Positions 35,176 to 45,611 of a stretch of 64,000 bases of DNA are shown here, piece after piece. This stretch comes from Caulifigura coniformis (GTDB lineage Bacteria; Planctomycetota; Planctomycetia; Planctomycetales; Planctomycetaceae). The notes below the pieces were generated by a model. It was not told the DNA's origin and made no database searches. It saw nothing but the letters and a program-made list of their open reading frames with translations. How positions within the stretch are numbered: the stretch's first letter is position 1; the number at the start of each line of letters is the position of its first letter. The position numbers were made by a program, and so were the translations under genes. The stretch is from the NCBI RefSeq assembly GCF_007745175.1, contig NZ_CP036271.1:1942154-2006153 (forward strand), read 5' to 3'.

Positions 35176-36682
35176 AGATTTCAAAGGGCAGATGCAGACG
35201 GCCGAAGTCGGCCGTGTCATCGAAGTCGGTGACGGCATCGCGCGCGCGGTCGGCCTCTCCTCCGCCATGGCGGGCGAAATGGTCGAGTTCAAGAACGGCA
35301 CGCGCGGCCTGTGCTTCAACCTCGAAGAAGGCTCCGTCGGCATCATCATCCTGGGTGACTACCTCACCATCCAGGAAGGCGATGAAGTCAAGACGACCGG
35401 CGCCCTGCTGTCGATTCCCGTCGGCGAAGCGATGATCGGCCGAGTCGTCGATCCGCTCGGAAACCCGCTCGACGGAAAAGGTCCGATCGTCTCCAGCATC
35501 ACGCGGCCGGTCGAGTTCATGGCTCCCGGCGTGGCCGAGCGTAAGCCAGTCACGGAGCCGCTCCAGTCGGGTATCAAGGCGATCGACGCCATGACCCCGG
35601 TGGGCCGCGGACAGCGCCAGCTGATCATCGGCGACCGGAAGACGGGCAAGTCGGCCGTCGCCGTCGATACGATCATCAACCAGAAGGGCGGAGACGTCAT
35701 TTGCGTCTACGTCGCCTGCGGCCAGCGTGCGGCGAACGTGAATGCCGTCGTGGAAGCTCTGCGTGCCGCTGGCGCCATGGACTACACGATCGTCGTCTCC
35801 GCCACCGCGTCCGACCCGGCCCCGCTGCAGTACATCGGCCCCTACGCCGGTGCTGCCCTCGCCGAACACTTCATGTACCAGGGCAAGCACACCCTCGTCG
35901 TCTATGACGACTTGACGAAGCAGGCCCAGGCTTACCGCCAGCTGTCGCTGCTGATGCGGCGACCGCCCGGACGCGAGGCGTACCCCGGCGACGTGTTCTA
36001 CTGCCACAGCCGTCTCCTCGAGCGGGCTGCCAAGCTCAGCGACGAGAAGGGGGGCGGCTCGATGACGGCCCTGCCGATCATCGAGACACTCGAAGGCGAA
36101 GTGTCGGCGTACATTCCGACGAACGTGATTTCGATCACGGACGGCCAGATCTACCTCGAGCCGAGCCTGTTCTTCGCCGGTATCCGTCCGGCCATCAACG
36201 TCGGTATCTCGGTCTCCCGCGTGGGTGGCAACGCCCAGACGAAGGCCATGAAGAAGATCGCCGGTTCGCTGCGGCTCGATCTGGCCGCGTTCCGCGAGCT
36301 GGAAGCCTTCGCCCAGCTGGGAACTGAACTCGACAAGGCCACGCAGCTGCAGCTCGATCGCGGTCGCCGCATGGTCGAACTGCTGAAGCAGCCCCAGTAC
36401 CAGCCGATGTCGGTCGCCGACCAGGTCATTTCGATCTACGCCGGCACCAAGGGAGGTTTCGACCACGTCCCGGTGCCGCAGGTGGCCCGTGCCGAGAAGG
36501 AACTGCTGCAGTTCATCCGCGAAGAGAAGGCGGAGATCCGGACGGCGATCACCAACTCGAAAGAGCTGTCGGCCGACACCGAAGAGAAGCTGAAGGCGGC
36601 GCTCGAAGAGTTCAAGAAGCGGTTCAAGGCCGAGGGCGTGGACGCCCCCGTCGCCAAGCCGGCCGCCGCTGCTGCGAAGTGA
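35126..36682 (+). CDS. atpA: ATP synthase F1 subunit alpha
   Basis: A 518-residue alpha subunit. N-terminal barrel ([17 protein letters not shown]), P-loop [13 protein letters not shown] near residue 170 (the usual form is GDRQTGKT), and [21 protein letters not shown], the conserved signature region. The C-terminus ends in an Ala-rich tail. The ATG at 35126 follows GAGAGAGGT and lies inside the end of atpH. The gene is followed after 60 bases not by atpG but by an S23-type four-helix-bundle gene. Confidence 0.96.
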   Translation: MKFKADEIASVLQKEIEDFKGQMQTAEVGRVIEVGDGIARAVGLSSAMAGEMVEFKNGTRGLCFNLEEGSVGIIILGDYLTIQEGDEVKTTGALLSIPVGEAMIGRVVDPLGNPLDGKGPIVSSITRPVEFMAPGVAERKPVTEPLQSGIKAIDAMTPVGRGQRQLIIGDRKTGKSAVAVDTIINQKGGDVICVYVACGQRAANVNAVVEALRAAGAMDYTIVVSATASDPAPLQYIGPYAGAALAEHFMYQGKHTLVVYDDLTKQAQAYRQLSLLMRRPPGREAYPGDVFYCHSRLLERAAKLSDEKGGGSMTALPIIETLEGEVSAYIPTNVISITDGQIYLEPSLFFAGIRPAINVGISVSRVGGNAQTKAMKKIAGSLRLDLAAFRELEAFAQLGTELDKATQLQLDRGRRMVELLKQPQYQPMSVADQVISIYAGTKGGFDHVPVPQVARAEKELLQFIREEKAEIRTAITNSKELSADTEEKLKAALEEFKKRFKAEGVDAPVAKPAAAAAK

Positions 36683-36695
36683 ATTTGAGAGGATA

Positions 36696-36716
36696 GAGGC
36701 CAGACGTCAGAGGTCA
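36696..36716 (+). repeat. Heptamer array, left flank of S23 cassette 1
   Basis: Three 7-bp units GAGGCCA, GACGTCA, GAGGTCA in tandem, starting 14 bases after the atpA stop. The first 14 bases are the exact reverse complement of 37130-37143 on the other side of the four-helix-bundle gene. Confidence 0.8.
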
Positions 36717-36742
36717 GTAATTTCCCCTGTGGAGCCTCGGAT

Positions 36743-37123
36743 GTGACTAAGAGTCATCGCGACCTTCTGGTCTGGCAGAAGGCGATGACGCTGGTGACCG
36801 GTTGTTACCGCATTACGGATCGTTTTCCGGATCGGGAGCGATTTGGGTTGTCGAGCCAGTTGCGGCGAGGGGCGGTTTCAGTCCCTTCAAACATCGCAGA
36901 AGGAAATGCACGGCGATCAAAGCTGGCGTATGTCAATCACCTTTCCATCGCGGCGGGATCTCTCGCCGAGATGGAAACGCAAATCCAGATTGCACTCAAT
37001 TCGGGTGATGTGAATGAAGGCGACAGTGAAGATGTCTTCAGTCAGATCGAAGAAGTCCGGCGCATGACAGCCGGGCTGATACGAAGCTTGGAAGCATCAG
37101 AACAACCACGACATTTCGAGTAA
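36743..37123 (+). CDS. Four-helix-bundle protein, S23/IVP family (copy 1)
   Basis: A 126-residue member of the S23 ribosomal-intervening-sequence family (also called four helix bundle protein). Diagnostic sequence: HRDLLVWQKAMTLVTGCYRIT, FGLSSQLRRGAVSVPSNIAEG and NHLSIAAGSLAEMETQI. GTG start with GGAG upstream; the preceding in-frame ATG is not available. It lies inside the ATP synthase operon between atpA and atpG, in the operon direction, flanked by inverted heptamer arrays. Its function there is unknown; relatives are encoded in 23S rRNA insertions, and the related Avd acts in diversity-generating retroelements. It is about half identical to copy 2 by eye. Confidence 0.88.
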   Translation: MTKSHRDLLVWQKAMTLVTGCYRITDRFPDRERFGLSSQLRRGAVSVPSNIAEGNARRSKLAYVNHLSIAAGSLAEMETQIQIALNSGDVNEGDSEDVFSQIEEVRRMTAGLIRSLEASEQPRHFE

Positions 37124-37129
37124 CCTCAC

Positions 37130-37157
37130 TGACGTCTGGCCTCTGGCCTCTGGCGTC
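37130..37157 (+). repeat. Heptamer array, right flank of S23 cassette 1
   Basis: Four 7-bp units TGACGTC, TGGCCTC, TGGCCTC, TGGCGTC, the inverted counterpart of the array at 36696. It ends eight bases before the atpG start codon, so it occupies the place where the atpG ribosome-binding site should be. Confidence 0.8.
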
Positions 37158-37165
37158 TCCCAAAC

Positions 37166-38047
37166 ATGGCCAAAGCCCGTTCACTCGTCACCCGCCGCAA
37201 GTCGATCCGCAACATCCGCAAGATCACGCGGACGATGGAGCTGATCGCGACTGCGCGGTTCAAGAAGGCGATGGATCGCGCTTCGGAAGCGGCCGCCTAT
37301 ACGCGGAAGCTCTCCGAGATCGTCGCCGACCTGTCGCAGGCCAGCCTCAGCTTTTCGCACCCTCTGCTCAAGCAGCCGGAGAAGGTCGAGAACGGCGTGC
37401 TGCTGGTGTTGACGTCCAATCGCGGCCTGTGCGGCGGTTATAACTCCGCCGTGTTGCGCCTGGCCGTCGGCCGGCTGCGTGAAGCGAAGACGACGGGTGA
37501 AAACCTGTCGCTCGAAGTCTCCGGCAAGCGTGGGCTCAACTTCATGAAGTATGAGCAGTATCCGGTGTCGCATGCCTACTCGCACTTCGAAGACAAGCCG
37601 CGATTCGACGAGGCGGAAGTCCTTGCCAACCGCTACATCGCCGATTTCATCGCCGGCCGCATTCAGCGGGTCGAGGTCGCCTACACGAAGTTCCTGAATG
37701 CCGCCCGCCAGGTGGCCGTCGTCGAAACGCTGCTGCCGATCGGCGATCTGTCAGACGAGGCGAAGCCGAAAGAGTCGTCGCGGTCGAACATCGAATACGA
37801 ATTCCTTCCCTCGGCCCAGGAAATCCAGGAGCAGATTGTTCCCGAGGCCTTCAAGGCCCGGCTGTTCAAGTGTTTCCTGGATGCGGCCGTGAGTGAACAG
37901 ATCGCCCGTCGAGTCGCCATGAAGGCCGCAACAGAGAACGCGGACGACATGATCCGCTCGATTTCACTCCAGTACAACCGAGCCCGCCAGTCGCAGATCA
38001 CGAGCGAGCTGTCGGAAATCATCGGTGGTGCAGCAGCGCTTGAGTAG
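37166..38047 (+). CDS. atpG: ATP synthase F1 subunit gamma
   Basis: A 293-residue rotor-shaft subunit. N-terminus RRKSIRNIRKITRTMELIATARFKKA, the LVLTSNRGLCGGYNSAVLR block (~residue 85) and C-terminal SEQIARRVAMKAATENADDMI...YNRARQSQITSELSEIIGGAAAL are all diagnostic. The ATG at 37166 has no purine-rich ribosome-binding site because a heptamer repeat array abuts it. The TAG stop is itself part of the next heptamer array. Confidence 0.95.
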   Translation: MAKARSLVTRRKSIRNIRKITRTMELIATARFKKAMDRASEAAAYTRKLSEIVADLSQASLSFSHPLLKQPEKVENGVLLVLTSNRGLCGGYNSAVLRLAVGRLREAKTTGENLSLEVSGKRGLNFMKYEQYPVSHAYSHFEDKPRFDEAEVLANRYIADFIAGRIQRVEVAYTKFLNAARQVAVVETLLPIGDLSDEAKPKESSRSNIEYEFLPSAQEIQEQIVPEAFKARLFKCFLDAAVSEQIARRVAMKAATENADDMIRSISLQYNRARQSQITSELSEIIGGAAALE

Positions 38048-38076
38048 GAGTTAGGAAATAGGAGTTAGGAGTTAGG
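38045..38076 (+). repeat. Heptamer array, left flank of S23 cassette 2
   Basis: TAGGAGT, TAGGAAA, TAGGAGT, TAGGAGT, TAGG: four and a half tandem 7-bp units. The array begins on the TAG stop codon of atpG. It is complementary in pattern to the CCTAATT array at 38442. Confidence 0.85.
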
Positions 38077-38082
38077 CCTTGC

Positions 38083-38439
38083 ATGGGAGTCGATAGCCAT
38101 CGGGACCTGCTCGTTTGGAAGAAGGCGATTGACCTGGTGGTCAGTTGCTACAGGATCACAGCGAAGTTCCCAAAAACGGAACAGTACGGATTGACCTCGC
38201 AGCTCCAGAGAGCCGCGGTGTCGGTTCCGGCGAACATCGCAGAAGGAAAAGGTCGAGCGAGCACCGGGGCGTATCTCAACCATCTGAGCATCGCTGCCGG
38301 CTCACTCGCGGAACTTGACACACATCTCGTCGTGGGACACGAGCTCGGACTCTTGTCTGACACGGGACTTATCGAAATCCAAAAGCAACTTGAAGAAGTA
38401 GGACGGATGCTGACTGGTCTGAGGAAGTCGTTGGAATAG
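38083..38439 (+). CDS. Four-helix-bundle protein, S23/IVP family (copy 2)
   Basis: A 118-residue S23-family protein, with HRDLLVWKKAIDLVVSCYRIT, YGLTSQLQRAAVSVPANIAEG and NHLSIAAGSLAELDTHLVVG. It lies between atpG and atpD, in operon direction, seven bases after one heptamer array and immediately before another (its TAG stop touches it). It clearly shares ancestry with copy 1, but the two differ at about half their positions and their flanking heptamers differ in sequence, so copy 2 is not a recent duplicate of copy 1. Confidence 0.88.
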   Translation: MGVDSHRDLLVWKKAIDLVVSCYRITAKFPKTEQYGLTSQLQRAAVSVPANIAEGKGRASTGAYLNHLSIAAGSLAELDTHLVVGHELGLLSDTGLIEIQKQLEEVGRMLTGLRKSLE

Positions 38440-38441
38440 GC

Positions 38442-39951
<1,510 letters not shown>

Positions 39952-39974
39952 GGTCGCCCGAGTGTGAAAAGCAG

Positions 39975-40004
39975 AAAGCCCCGGCGATGAGCCGGGGCTT
40001 TTTC
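39975..40004 (+). terminator. Terminator of the ATP synthase operon
   Basis: AAAGCCCCGGC (39975-39985) pairs with GCCGGGGCTTT (39991-40001), with a five-base loop and a T-rich tail. It lies directly after atpD. Confidence 0.88.
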
Positions 40005-40051
40005 GTTTCAGTTGCAGGATCTCGTCCGCATTTGAGTGCGGCAGGAAACTC

Positions 40052-40279
40052 ATGAACAGCCCCATCCCACCGAGTCACTGGTTTCGGTTGTGGGGCGCGA
40101 TCTGCGGAGCGTTCCTGATGTTCCTCGTACTCGGGGTCGTTGGCGTCCTGGCTTTCAGCGGGTCCGAGGGCTTCCTGCAGGGAGCCCTGCCGGGCGCGAT
40201 CGTCGGTTTCGCCTTCGGCTACGTGGCGCCCAGGGTGACGACCGCGATCTTCGAATTCTTGGTGATGCTGTTTCCCTGA
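40052..40279 (+). CDS. Small membrane protein, 75 aa
   Basis: Two hydrophobic segments, RLWGAICGAFLMFLVLGVVGVLAF (~11-34) and LPGAIVGFAFGYVAP (~46-60), plus a third hydrophobic end. The ribosome-binding site is GCAGGAAAC. It lies beyond the ATP synthase terminator and is not an epsilon subunit. I do not recognise the family; a Gly-rich, glycine-zipper-like pattern is visible. Confidence 0.6.
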   Translation: MNSPIPPSHWFRLWGAICGAFLMFLVLGVVGVLAFSGSEGFLQGALPGAIVGFAFGYVAPRVTTAIFEFLVMLFP

Positions 40280-40307
40280 GTCCGGGAGCAACGACAGGGT
40301 GAAGGGT

Positions 40308-41033
40308 TCAGTTCGACGTCCGCACGAGCACCACCGTCATGTCGTCGTGATCGGTGTTGCCAGCTTTGTAGAGATCGACATCTGAGTACAGCCGGTCGAT
40401 GAAGGGCCTGGCGGATTCTTCGCGGCCCGCGGCAAACTGCGCAAACATACGAGGTTCGCCGTACATCTGACCGTCGTTGTTCAACGCTTCGCGGAATCCG
40501 TCCGAGATCAGAATCAGCGACTCGCCGGCCTTCAGCGGGTCGAGCGGCGTCGTCGGAAAGACTTCGTCATCGAGGATTCCGATCGGCGCGCTGTCGCTGT
40601 CGCAGATCGTCGTCCGGCCCTCAGCGTCGAGCCGGTAGAACGGCTGTCCGGCTGATGCGAAGCTCAGTGCTCCTGTCGCCATGTCGATCATCAACAGGCT
40701 GAGCGTGACGAACCGGGACGTGGGGAAGCGCTGCATCACATGCCGGTTGACGCGGCTCATCATTTCACCGGGGTCGAAGCCGGAACCGGCCATCATCGAC
40801 AGCAGCCGCCGCACGTCGACGATCAGCATTCCCGCGGCGACTCCGTGCCCCGAGGCGTCTCCCATCGCCACCAGCAGAGAGTGCTCACCCGCCTGGAAGA
40901 CGTCCGAGATGTCACCGCACACCCGGTTGGCCGGCAGCTCGCTGGTGATGATTTCCATCGCGGTGCCGTTGAGCAGCCGCGGATTCCAAGAACGGACCTT
41001 CGGGGCCGACCGGGAGGAGAGGATTGAGGACAT
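40308..41033 (-). CDS. PP2C/SpoIIE-type serine phosphatase
   Basis: A 241-residue stand-alone PPM phosphatase of the RsbU/SpoIIE group. Metal-binding motifs: NRVCGDISDVF (~37), LVAMGDASGHGVAAGML (~55-70), LILISDGFREALN (~175) and NTDHDDMTVVLV (~225). The expected Gly-Asp of the first motif and the Asp of MGDASGHG are intact. Such enzymes dephosphorylate anti-anti-sigma factors in partner-switching systems, but no such partner lies next to it. The start at 41033 lacks a good ribosome-binding site; a later Met (MEIITSELP) is possible. Confidence 0.85.
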   Translation of the reverse strand: MSSILSSRSAPKVRSWNPRLLNGTAMEIITSELPANRVCGDISDVFQAGEHSLLVAMGDASGHGVAAGMLIVDVRRLLSMMAGSGFDPGEMMSRVNRHVMQRFPTSRFVTLSLLMIDMATGALSFASAGQPFYRLDAEGRTTICDSDSAPIGILDDEVFPTTPLDPLKAGESLILISDGFREALNNDGQMYGEPRMFAQFAAGREESARPFIDRLYSDVDLYKAGNTDHDDMTVVLVRTSN

Positions 41034-41247
41034 GAGTGGCCCGCTGGGTCAATGCGGAATGGCCCGCCGCCGTTGCGACGAGTCGGCCGGTTGAGATCGA
41101 AGCGTTCCGGCGGAAGTTGCCTGAAACGTCGGCAATTGTCCGAGGTCAAGGGAAGCAAGAGCGACCGCCCCACCGTCGCGATCAGACGAATCGGCAAACC
41201 CATCGCAGCCTCTGGCCCATGCCCGTGCCAGAACCGTTGAGACTTCA

Positions 41248-41718
41248 CTACGCCGCGACCGCTTCCTTGTCGCCGGCTTCATTCTCGACCGGGCCCTCTT
41301 CAGCCGCTGCGACGGGCAGGGTCGACGGCGCGATCTCTGCGGCTCGGCGTCCTTCAGGGGTCAGGCGATAGCGCATCCCAATGGTCCGCCCGAACAACTC
41401 GTACTTCAGCAGGCCGCGGGCGATGAGTCCTCCGTGAAGCTGGGACAGCGCTCCGCTCTCGACGCCCTCGATGGCCGACACCCGCGGAATCCAGGCATCA
41501 GCGTTGTCCGCTTCGTTCGCCGGCTCGTCACTCTCGGCGGCCGATTCCGCTTCACCAGCCGGCACAATCGGACTTTCCGCGGTCGCGGCTGCATTCGTCG
41601 CTGCCAGCGCCAGCTTGGATGGCCGCTTCGGCAACTGCGCTTCGCGCTCGGCATACGCCGCCAGGATGAGGCTGGCCGCGGGCTGTTCCATCAGCCATTC
41701 GAGAGGTTGGTCCGTCAT
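41248..41718 (-). CDS. Hypothetical protein with possible winged-helix C-terminus
   Basis: A 156-residue protein. The N-terminus (LEWLMEQPAASLILAAYAERE) and the segment VESGALSQLHGGLIARGLLKYEL...RYRLTPEGRRAAE look like a winged-helix/MarR-like fold with the typical LTPEGRR turn. The two parts are joined by an acidic Ala/Glu-rich linker of about 50 residues. No clear family. It stands alone between a phosphatase and a beta-propeller gene on the same strand. Confidence 0.6.
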   Translation of the reverse strand: MTDQPLEWLMEQPAASLILAAYAEREAQLPKRPSKLALAATNAAATAESPIVPAGEAESAAESDEPANEADNADAWIPRVSAIEGVESGALSQLHGGLIARGLLKYELFGRTIGMRYRLTPEGRRAAEIAPSTLPVAAAEEGPVENEAGDKEAVAA

Positions 41719-41860
41719 ACCGAGAGCTATCGGCGCGGACGGAGCAACCGTTTGAGGCTGGAGGACTTGCTCGCCAAGGCCGGCACAACCGGCGCGACCG
41801 GCCCACGGGCCCTGGCCGTGCGGAATTCGAGGAAAGTCCCTTTAACGCTGCTCAGCGCAT

Positions 41861-43117
41861 TCAGCTCCTGGCCTTCAGGAACGCGAGCTTCTTGAAGCCG
41901 CGGAAATAGATCCCGCCATTGGCGACGGCGGGAGAGGCATAGGCGGAATCTCCCAGCGGGTTACGGCCTTCGATCTTCACCTCGTCGTTCGCCAGGCTGA
42001 TCACCACGATCTCGCCTTCGTGAGAGACGTTGAACAGCCGCCCTTCCAGCAACACGGGCGAGGCGAAGAATTGTCCGCCGATTCGCTGGCGGGTGAGGTT
42101 CTTTCCGTCTGCGAGGCTCGCGAGAAAAAACGTGCCGTCATCGTTCCACAGGTAGATCCGACCGTTCTGGATGATCGGCGTTGGCACATAGGGGACGCCC
42201 TGAGTCTTCGGCCGCACGTAGCGGAGCGGCTGGGAGCCCGCTTCACCCGCGGCGCCGGGAGAGACGCAGATCATTGAATCTCCGCGACCGCCGGAGCCAC
42301 ACGTCGCGACAAGTAGCCCGTCTCCGTAGGCCGGCGAGCCAACGGTCCGCATCGGCACTTCGCCGCTACTCCACAACTCCTGGCCGGTCAGTGGATCCAG
42401 TCCACTCATGCCATGAGCGCCGCTCATCACGACCAGTTGGGGCGCCTTGTCGGGCGGGGTGATGATGATGGGCGTCGCATAGGAGGCCTCGCGCGATTTC
42501 CGTTCGACGGTCCAGACGGTCTCACCCGTCTTGCGATTCAGTGCGAAGATCAGGCTCGGTGGCGGGCCTTCTTTACGTCCCTGGTCGTTACAGACGATCA
42601 CCAGGTCGCCGAACAGGATGGGGGACACTCCATGTCCGTGTTCGGTGATGCAGCTCCCCAGGTCGCGCGTCCATGCCTGCGCGCCGTCCATCGTGTAGGC
42701 CGTCACGGTGTAGTGGTCGTCGTCCGCGAAGGCGATGTAGACCCGGTCGCCGTCCGTCGTCGGCGTGCCCGAAGCCCAGCTGTTCATCTTGTGGAGATGC
42801 TGCTTCCCGAGCCGCGAAGTATGCCGCCACTTCTCGGCCCCGGTATCTGCGTCGAGGCAGAAGATATGACGGGCCCCATCCTCCTCCGCACTCGTGACGA
42901 ACAGCGACTTGCCCCACACGATCGGCGACGAATGGCCGGTCCCGGGCAGGTCCACGTTCCAGGCGTAGTCGTTGATCGTCCAGGAACTGGGGACCCCCTT
43001 GAGATCACTGATGCCCGTGCCGTCTGGGCCGCGGAAGCGGGTCCAGTTCTGGGCAGGCGCAGAGGAGCAGACGCCAAGGGCGATCAGGAGGCAGACGACC
43101 GTGAGGAGAGTCCGCAT
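41861..43117 (-). CDS. Exported PQQ-like beta-propeller protein
   Basis: A 418-residue protein with a signal peptide (cleavage after SSAPAQ near residue 23) and WD-like PQQ-repeat blades: WTRFRGPDGTGISD at the start, then repeated GDRVYIAFADDDHYTVTAYTMDGAQAW-, GETVWTVERK-, GQELWSSGEVP- and NGRIYLWNDDG-type strands. The family (BamB-like/quinoprotein-like) is very abundant in planctomycetes. It probably acts as a periplasmic scaffold or dehydrogenase-like domain; cofactor binding is not demonstrable. The start at 43117 gives the signal peptide. Confidence 0.87.
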   Translation of the reverse strand: MRTLLTVVCLLIALGVCSSAPAQNWTRFRGPDGTGISDLKGVPSSWTINDYAWNVDLPGTGHSSPIVWGKSLFVTSAEEDGARHIFCLDADTGAEKWRHTSRLGKQHLHKMNSWASGTPTTDGDRVYIAFADDDHYTVTAYTMDGAQAWTRDLGSCITEHGHGVSPILFGDLVIVCNDQGRKEGPPPSLIFALNRKTGETVWTVERKSREASYATPIIITPPDKAPQLVVMSGAHGMSGLDPLTGQELWSSGEVPMRTVGSPAYGDGLLVATCGSGGRGDSMICVSPGAAGEAGSQPLRYVRPKTQGVPYVPTPIIQNGRIYLWNDDGTFFLASLADGKNLTRQRIGGQFFASPVLLEGRLFNVSHEGEIVVISLANDEVKIEGRNPLGDSAYASPAVANGGIYFRGFKKLAFLKARS

Positions 43118-43320
43118 GGCGGGTGGGATTCCGGGCAGTGGAAATCGGAGTGATGCCGGGATGCAGTCGGGCATCATTTTTCAGGCGGGATCAACTGGAC
43201 TGCAGCATCGCTGGATATCCATGGATTCGCAACAGAACGGCCGCCCGGTCGGCCCTTGGCGCGTGTCTTCCGACGTCCCTGGGACCACGGTCCGACGGCC
43301 GCCCCGTGTGGCCGTCGCAT

Positions 43321-45300
43321 TCAACCTGCCTGAACCACCGCACGCCCCTCCGGGGCGTTGCCTGCCAGCCGCGAAACCTGTTGCATGTGATAGACGGTCT
43401 GGATCATCGGTTCGAGTTCGGCCATGGTCGAAACGACGTCATCCGCGCCTGCGGCCCGCAGCTGCGGACTCCGGTCCACACTCTTGGCGTGTCCCCACCG
43501 GGCGACCACGATTCGCCGTGCGGAGCCCGTGGCTTTCAACCGCTTGCACAGCTGACGCGCATAGGGGAGATCGCCAGGCGGCAGGGCCGATACGATGACC
43601 AGTTCAGGAGATCGTTCCGTGATCGCTGCCAGCCGCTCCGACTGCAGCAGCTTGCTGGAGAGGATCTCCACCCGGCAGGGGGCGTCGCTGCAGACCGCGT
43701 TCAACACGTTCAGGAGGACGGCCTCTTCTTCAGAATGAGCGGCAACTCCCATGACCAGCGGCCGTTCATTGGTCTCGCCGGGGGGCGTCGCGTCGTTGCC
43801 CGCTCTCCCCTTGTCGATGACTTCTTCCATCAGGTCACGCAGCATCTCGCTCATTCGTTCGGCATCCGAATCGTCGATCTGGTCGTGCGCCAGATCCTGC
43901 CGGACGAGCGACACTGCAGGGATAATCAAATTGTCTGCCGTCTCGATCACTGACTTCTCTTTGAGGAATTCCTCCACCAGTTCCTCGGCCTCTTCCCCGT
44001 CACGGGCCAGAAGACGCTGATACAAACGCACAGCGGGGTTGACCGCCGCGCCCTCGCCGAACATCTGGTCGAAGATCCGCAGTCCAGGCACATAGCGGCC
44101 AAGCACCACAAGACAGACGGTCATCGGCGTCGCGAGGACGAGTCCGATCGGGCCCCACAGCCAGGCCCAGACAATGGCCGCCAGGATCACTCCCAGTTCC
44201 GAAAGTCCGACGCTGTGCCCGTACAGAATCGGCTCCATCACGTTGTTACTGAGCAACTCGAGCACCACAAACAGGCCGATCACCCAGAGCGGCTGCCACC
44301 AGCCCTGCGAGGTGGCCAGGCTGACTGCAATGGGCATCGTCGCGCCAATCCACGGTCCGACGTAGGGGACATAGCGGACCAGTCCCGCGGCCAGCCCCCA
44401 CATGATCGCGTAGGGCACCCCCATCAGCCACAACCCGAACGCCACAGCGATGCCGTAGGTGGAGTTCACCACGAACAACATCAACAGGTAACGGCTGATT
44501 CGCATTCCGGCTTCTTCGAGGGCCTTCGTCGTTGTCGCCAGGGCCCCCCGGCCGGCGACACTGACGATCCGGTCCCGAATATCTGACTGCTGAACGAGGA
44601 AGAACGTCACCAGCAGGATCACGATACCGGCCGTCGCGAGGATGTTGACGATCGAACTGATCAGCGGGCTGTTCATCAATGACGCCGCTGCGGACGACAG
44701 ATCCGCCGGCGGCCCTGCCTGGCTCGTTGCCGGCGGCGGTTCGGGCGCCGCCTCCCCGCGTCCACCCGGGCTCACAGTGTTTTCCGCCGCTGCCGCAGCG
44801 GAGCCTGCCAGATCGGTGACTTCGCGGGCGACCTCCGCCGTCTCCGGAGAAGCGGCGGCGCCCTTGTCCACCTGCTCCCTGGCGGCCGCTTCCGGGTCCG
44901 CTTCCTCAGTCCGGCGATTGATCTTCTGGAACATGCGGGTGAGCCTGTCCAGGGTCCCCCCCTTGAACATCGCTTTCACCTGCCGCACCTTCAGTTCGAT
45001 GTTGGGCTCGTGGCTTGGAAGTTCGTCGGCAAACGACTTCAACTGCGACGACACCACGTAGCCGAGGCCCGCGACGAATGCCGACGATGTTCCGACCACG
45101 AGGATGACCGCCGCGATGCGGGGAATGCCCCAGCGGGTCAGTCGTTTCACCAGTGGATGCAGCAGGAAGGCCACCAGGACCGCCAGGGCGATCGGAATCA
45201 GGATCTCTTTCGCGGAGATCAGGATGAATCCGCCGCTGATCACCATGAACAGCACTGAGGCGACTTTGGCGGACTTTGGCCAGGCAAGGTACGGGTTCAT
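43321..45300 (-). CDS. AI-2E family (PerM-type) transporter fused to a C-terminal Rossmann-like domain
   Basis: A 659-residue protein. Residues 1-450 form an AI-2E exporter/PerM-type membrane protein with the two N-terminal helix pairs, an inserted Ala/Pro/Glu-rich soluble loop (~130-210) and the [42 protein letters not shown] core. Residues ~455-655 are cytoplasmic. They begin with a helical segment, then [33 protein letters not shown] and a second strand set resembling a cobalamin-binding or receiver-like fold. The metal-binding His of true B12 domains is absent as far as I can see. Substrate unknown. Divergent from ruvB. Confidence 0.82.
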   Translation of the reverse strand: MNPYLAWPKSAKVASVLFMVISGGFILISAKEILIPIALAVLVAFLLHPLVKRLTRWGIPRIAAVILVVGTSSAFVAGLGYVVSSQLKSFADELPSHEPNIELKVRQVKAMFKGGTLDRLTRMFQKINRRTEEADPEAAAREQVDKGAAASPETAEVAREVTDLAGSAAAAAENTVSPGGRGEAAPEPPPATSQAGPPADLSSAAASLMNSPLISSIVNILATAGIVILLVTFFLVQQSDIRDRIVSVAGRGALATTTKALEEAGMRISRYLLMLFVVNSTYGIAVAFGLWLMGVPYAIMWGLAAGLVRYVPYVGPWIGATMPIAVSLATSQGWWQPLWVIGLFVVLELLSNNVMEPILYGHSVGLSELGVILAAIVWAWLWGPIGLVLATPMTVCLVVLGRYVPGLRIFDQMFGEGAAVNPAVRLYQRLLARDGEEAEELVEEFLKEKSVIETADNLIIPAVSLVRQDLAHDQIDDSDAERMSEMLRDLMEEVIDKGRAGNDATPPGETNERPLVMGVAAHSEEEAVLLNVLNAVCSDAPCRVEILSSKLLQSERLAAITERSPELVIVSALPPGDLPYARQLCKRLKATGSARRIVVARWGHAKSVDRSPQLRAAGADDVVSTMAELEPMIQTVYHMQQVSRLAGNAPEGRAVVQAG

Positions 45301-45611
45301 CAAGTCGATTCCGCCAGAGTTATTGGGCGACCGGCGTCCAGTTCGTGTTACGAATGACCGGGTGGCTCCGTGCGTCGGTGGGCGGGCACGTCAAAGCACC
45401 GACATTTCAAGGACTTAATGCGATAGACCGGCCGCTCGCAGGGCCTCATGCAACCGTCGTACCATCCTTCGCATGCGAACTCGCACATCGACATCCGTTC
45501 ATTACGCTGGTATGTTGCGCCGGCGGAAGCGCAGGGCGTTTTCCGAAGGGAGTGAACACGATTCTGCCGTGCGGTCGATGGCCGTCCGGCGTTTGGGAAA
45601 GGAGTCGACTG
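45301..45611. other. Divergent promoter region between the transporter fusion and ruvB
   Basis: About 310 bases with no gene of its own. The open frame upstream of RuvB is low in complexity and begins antisense to the transporter gene. A GAAAGGAGTC ribosome-binding site lies at its right end for ruvB. Confidence 0.5.

Noticed and set aside
40052-40279. 75-aa gene considered as a candidate atpC
   Set aside because: It encodes a hydrophobic membrane protein with none of the epsilon-subunit motifs.
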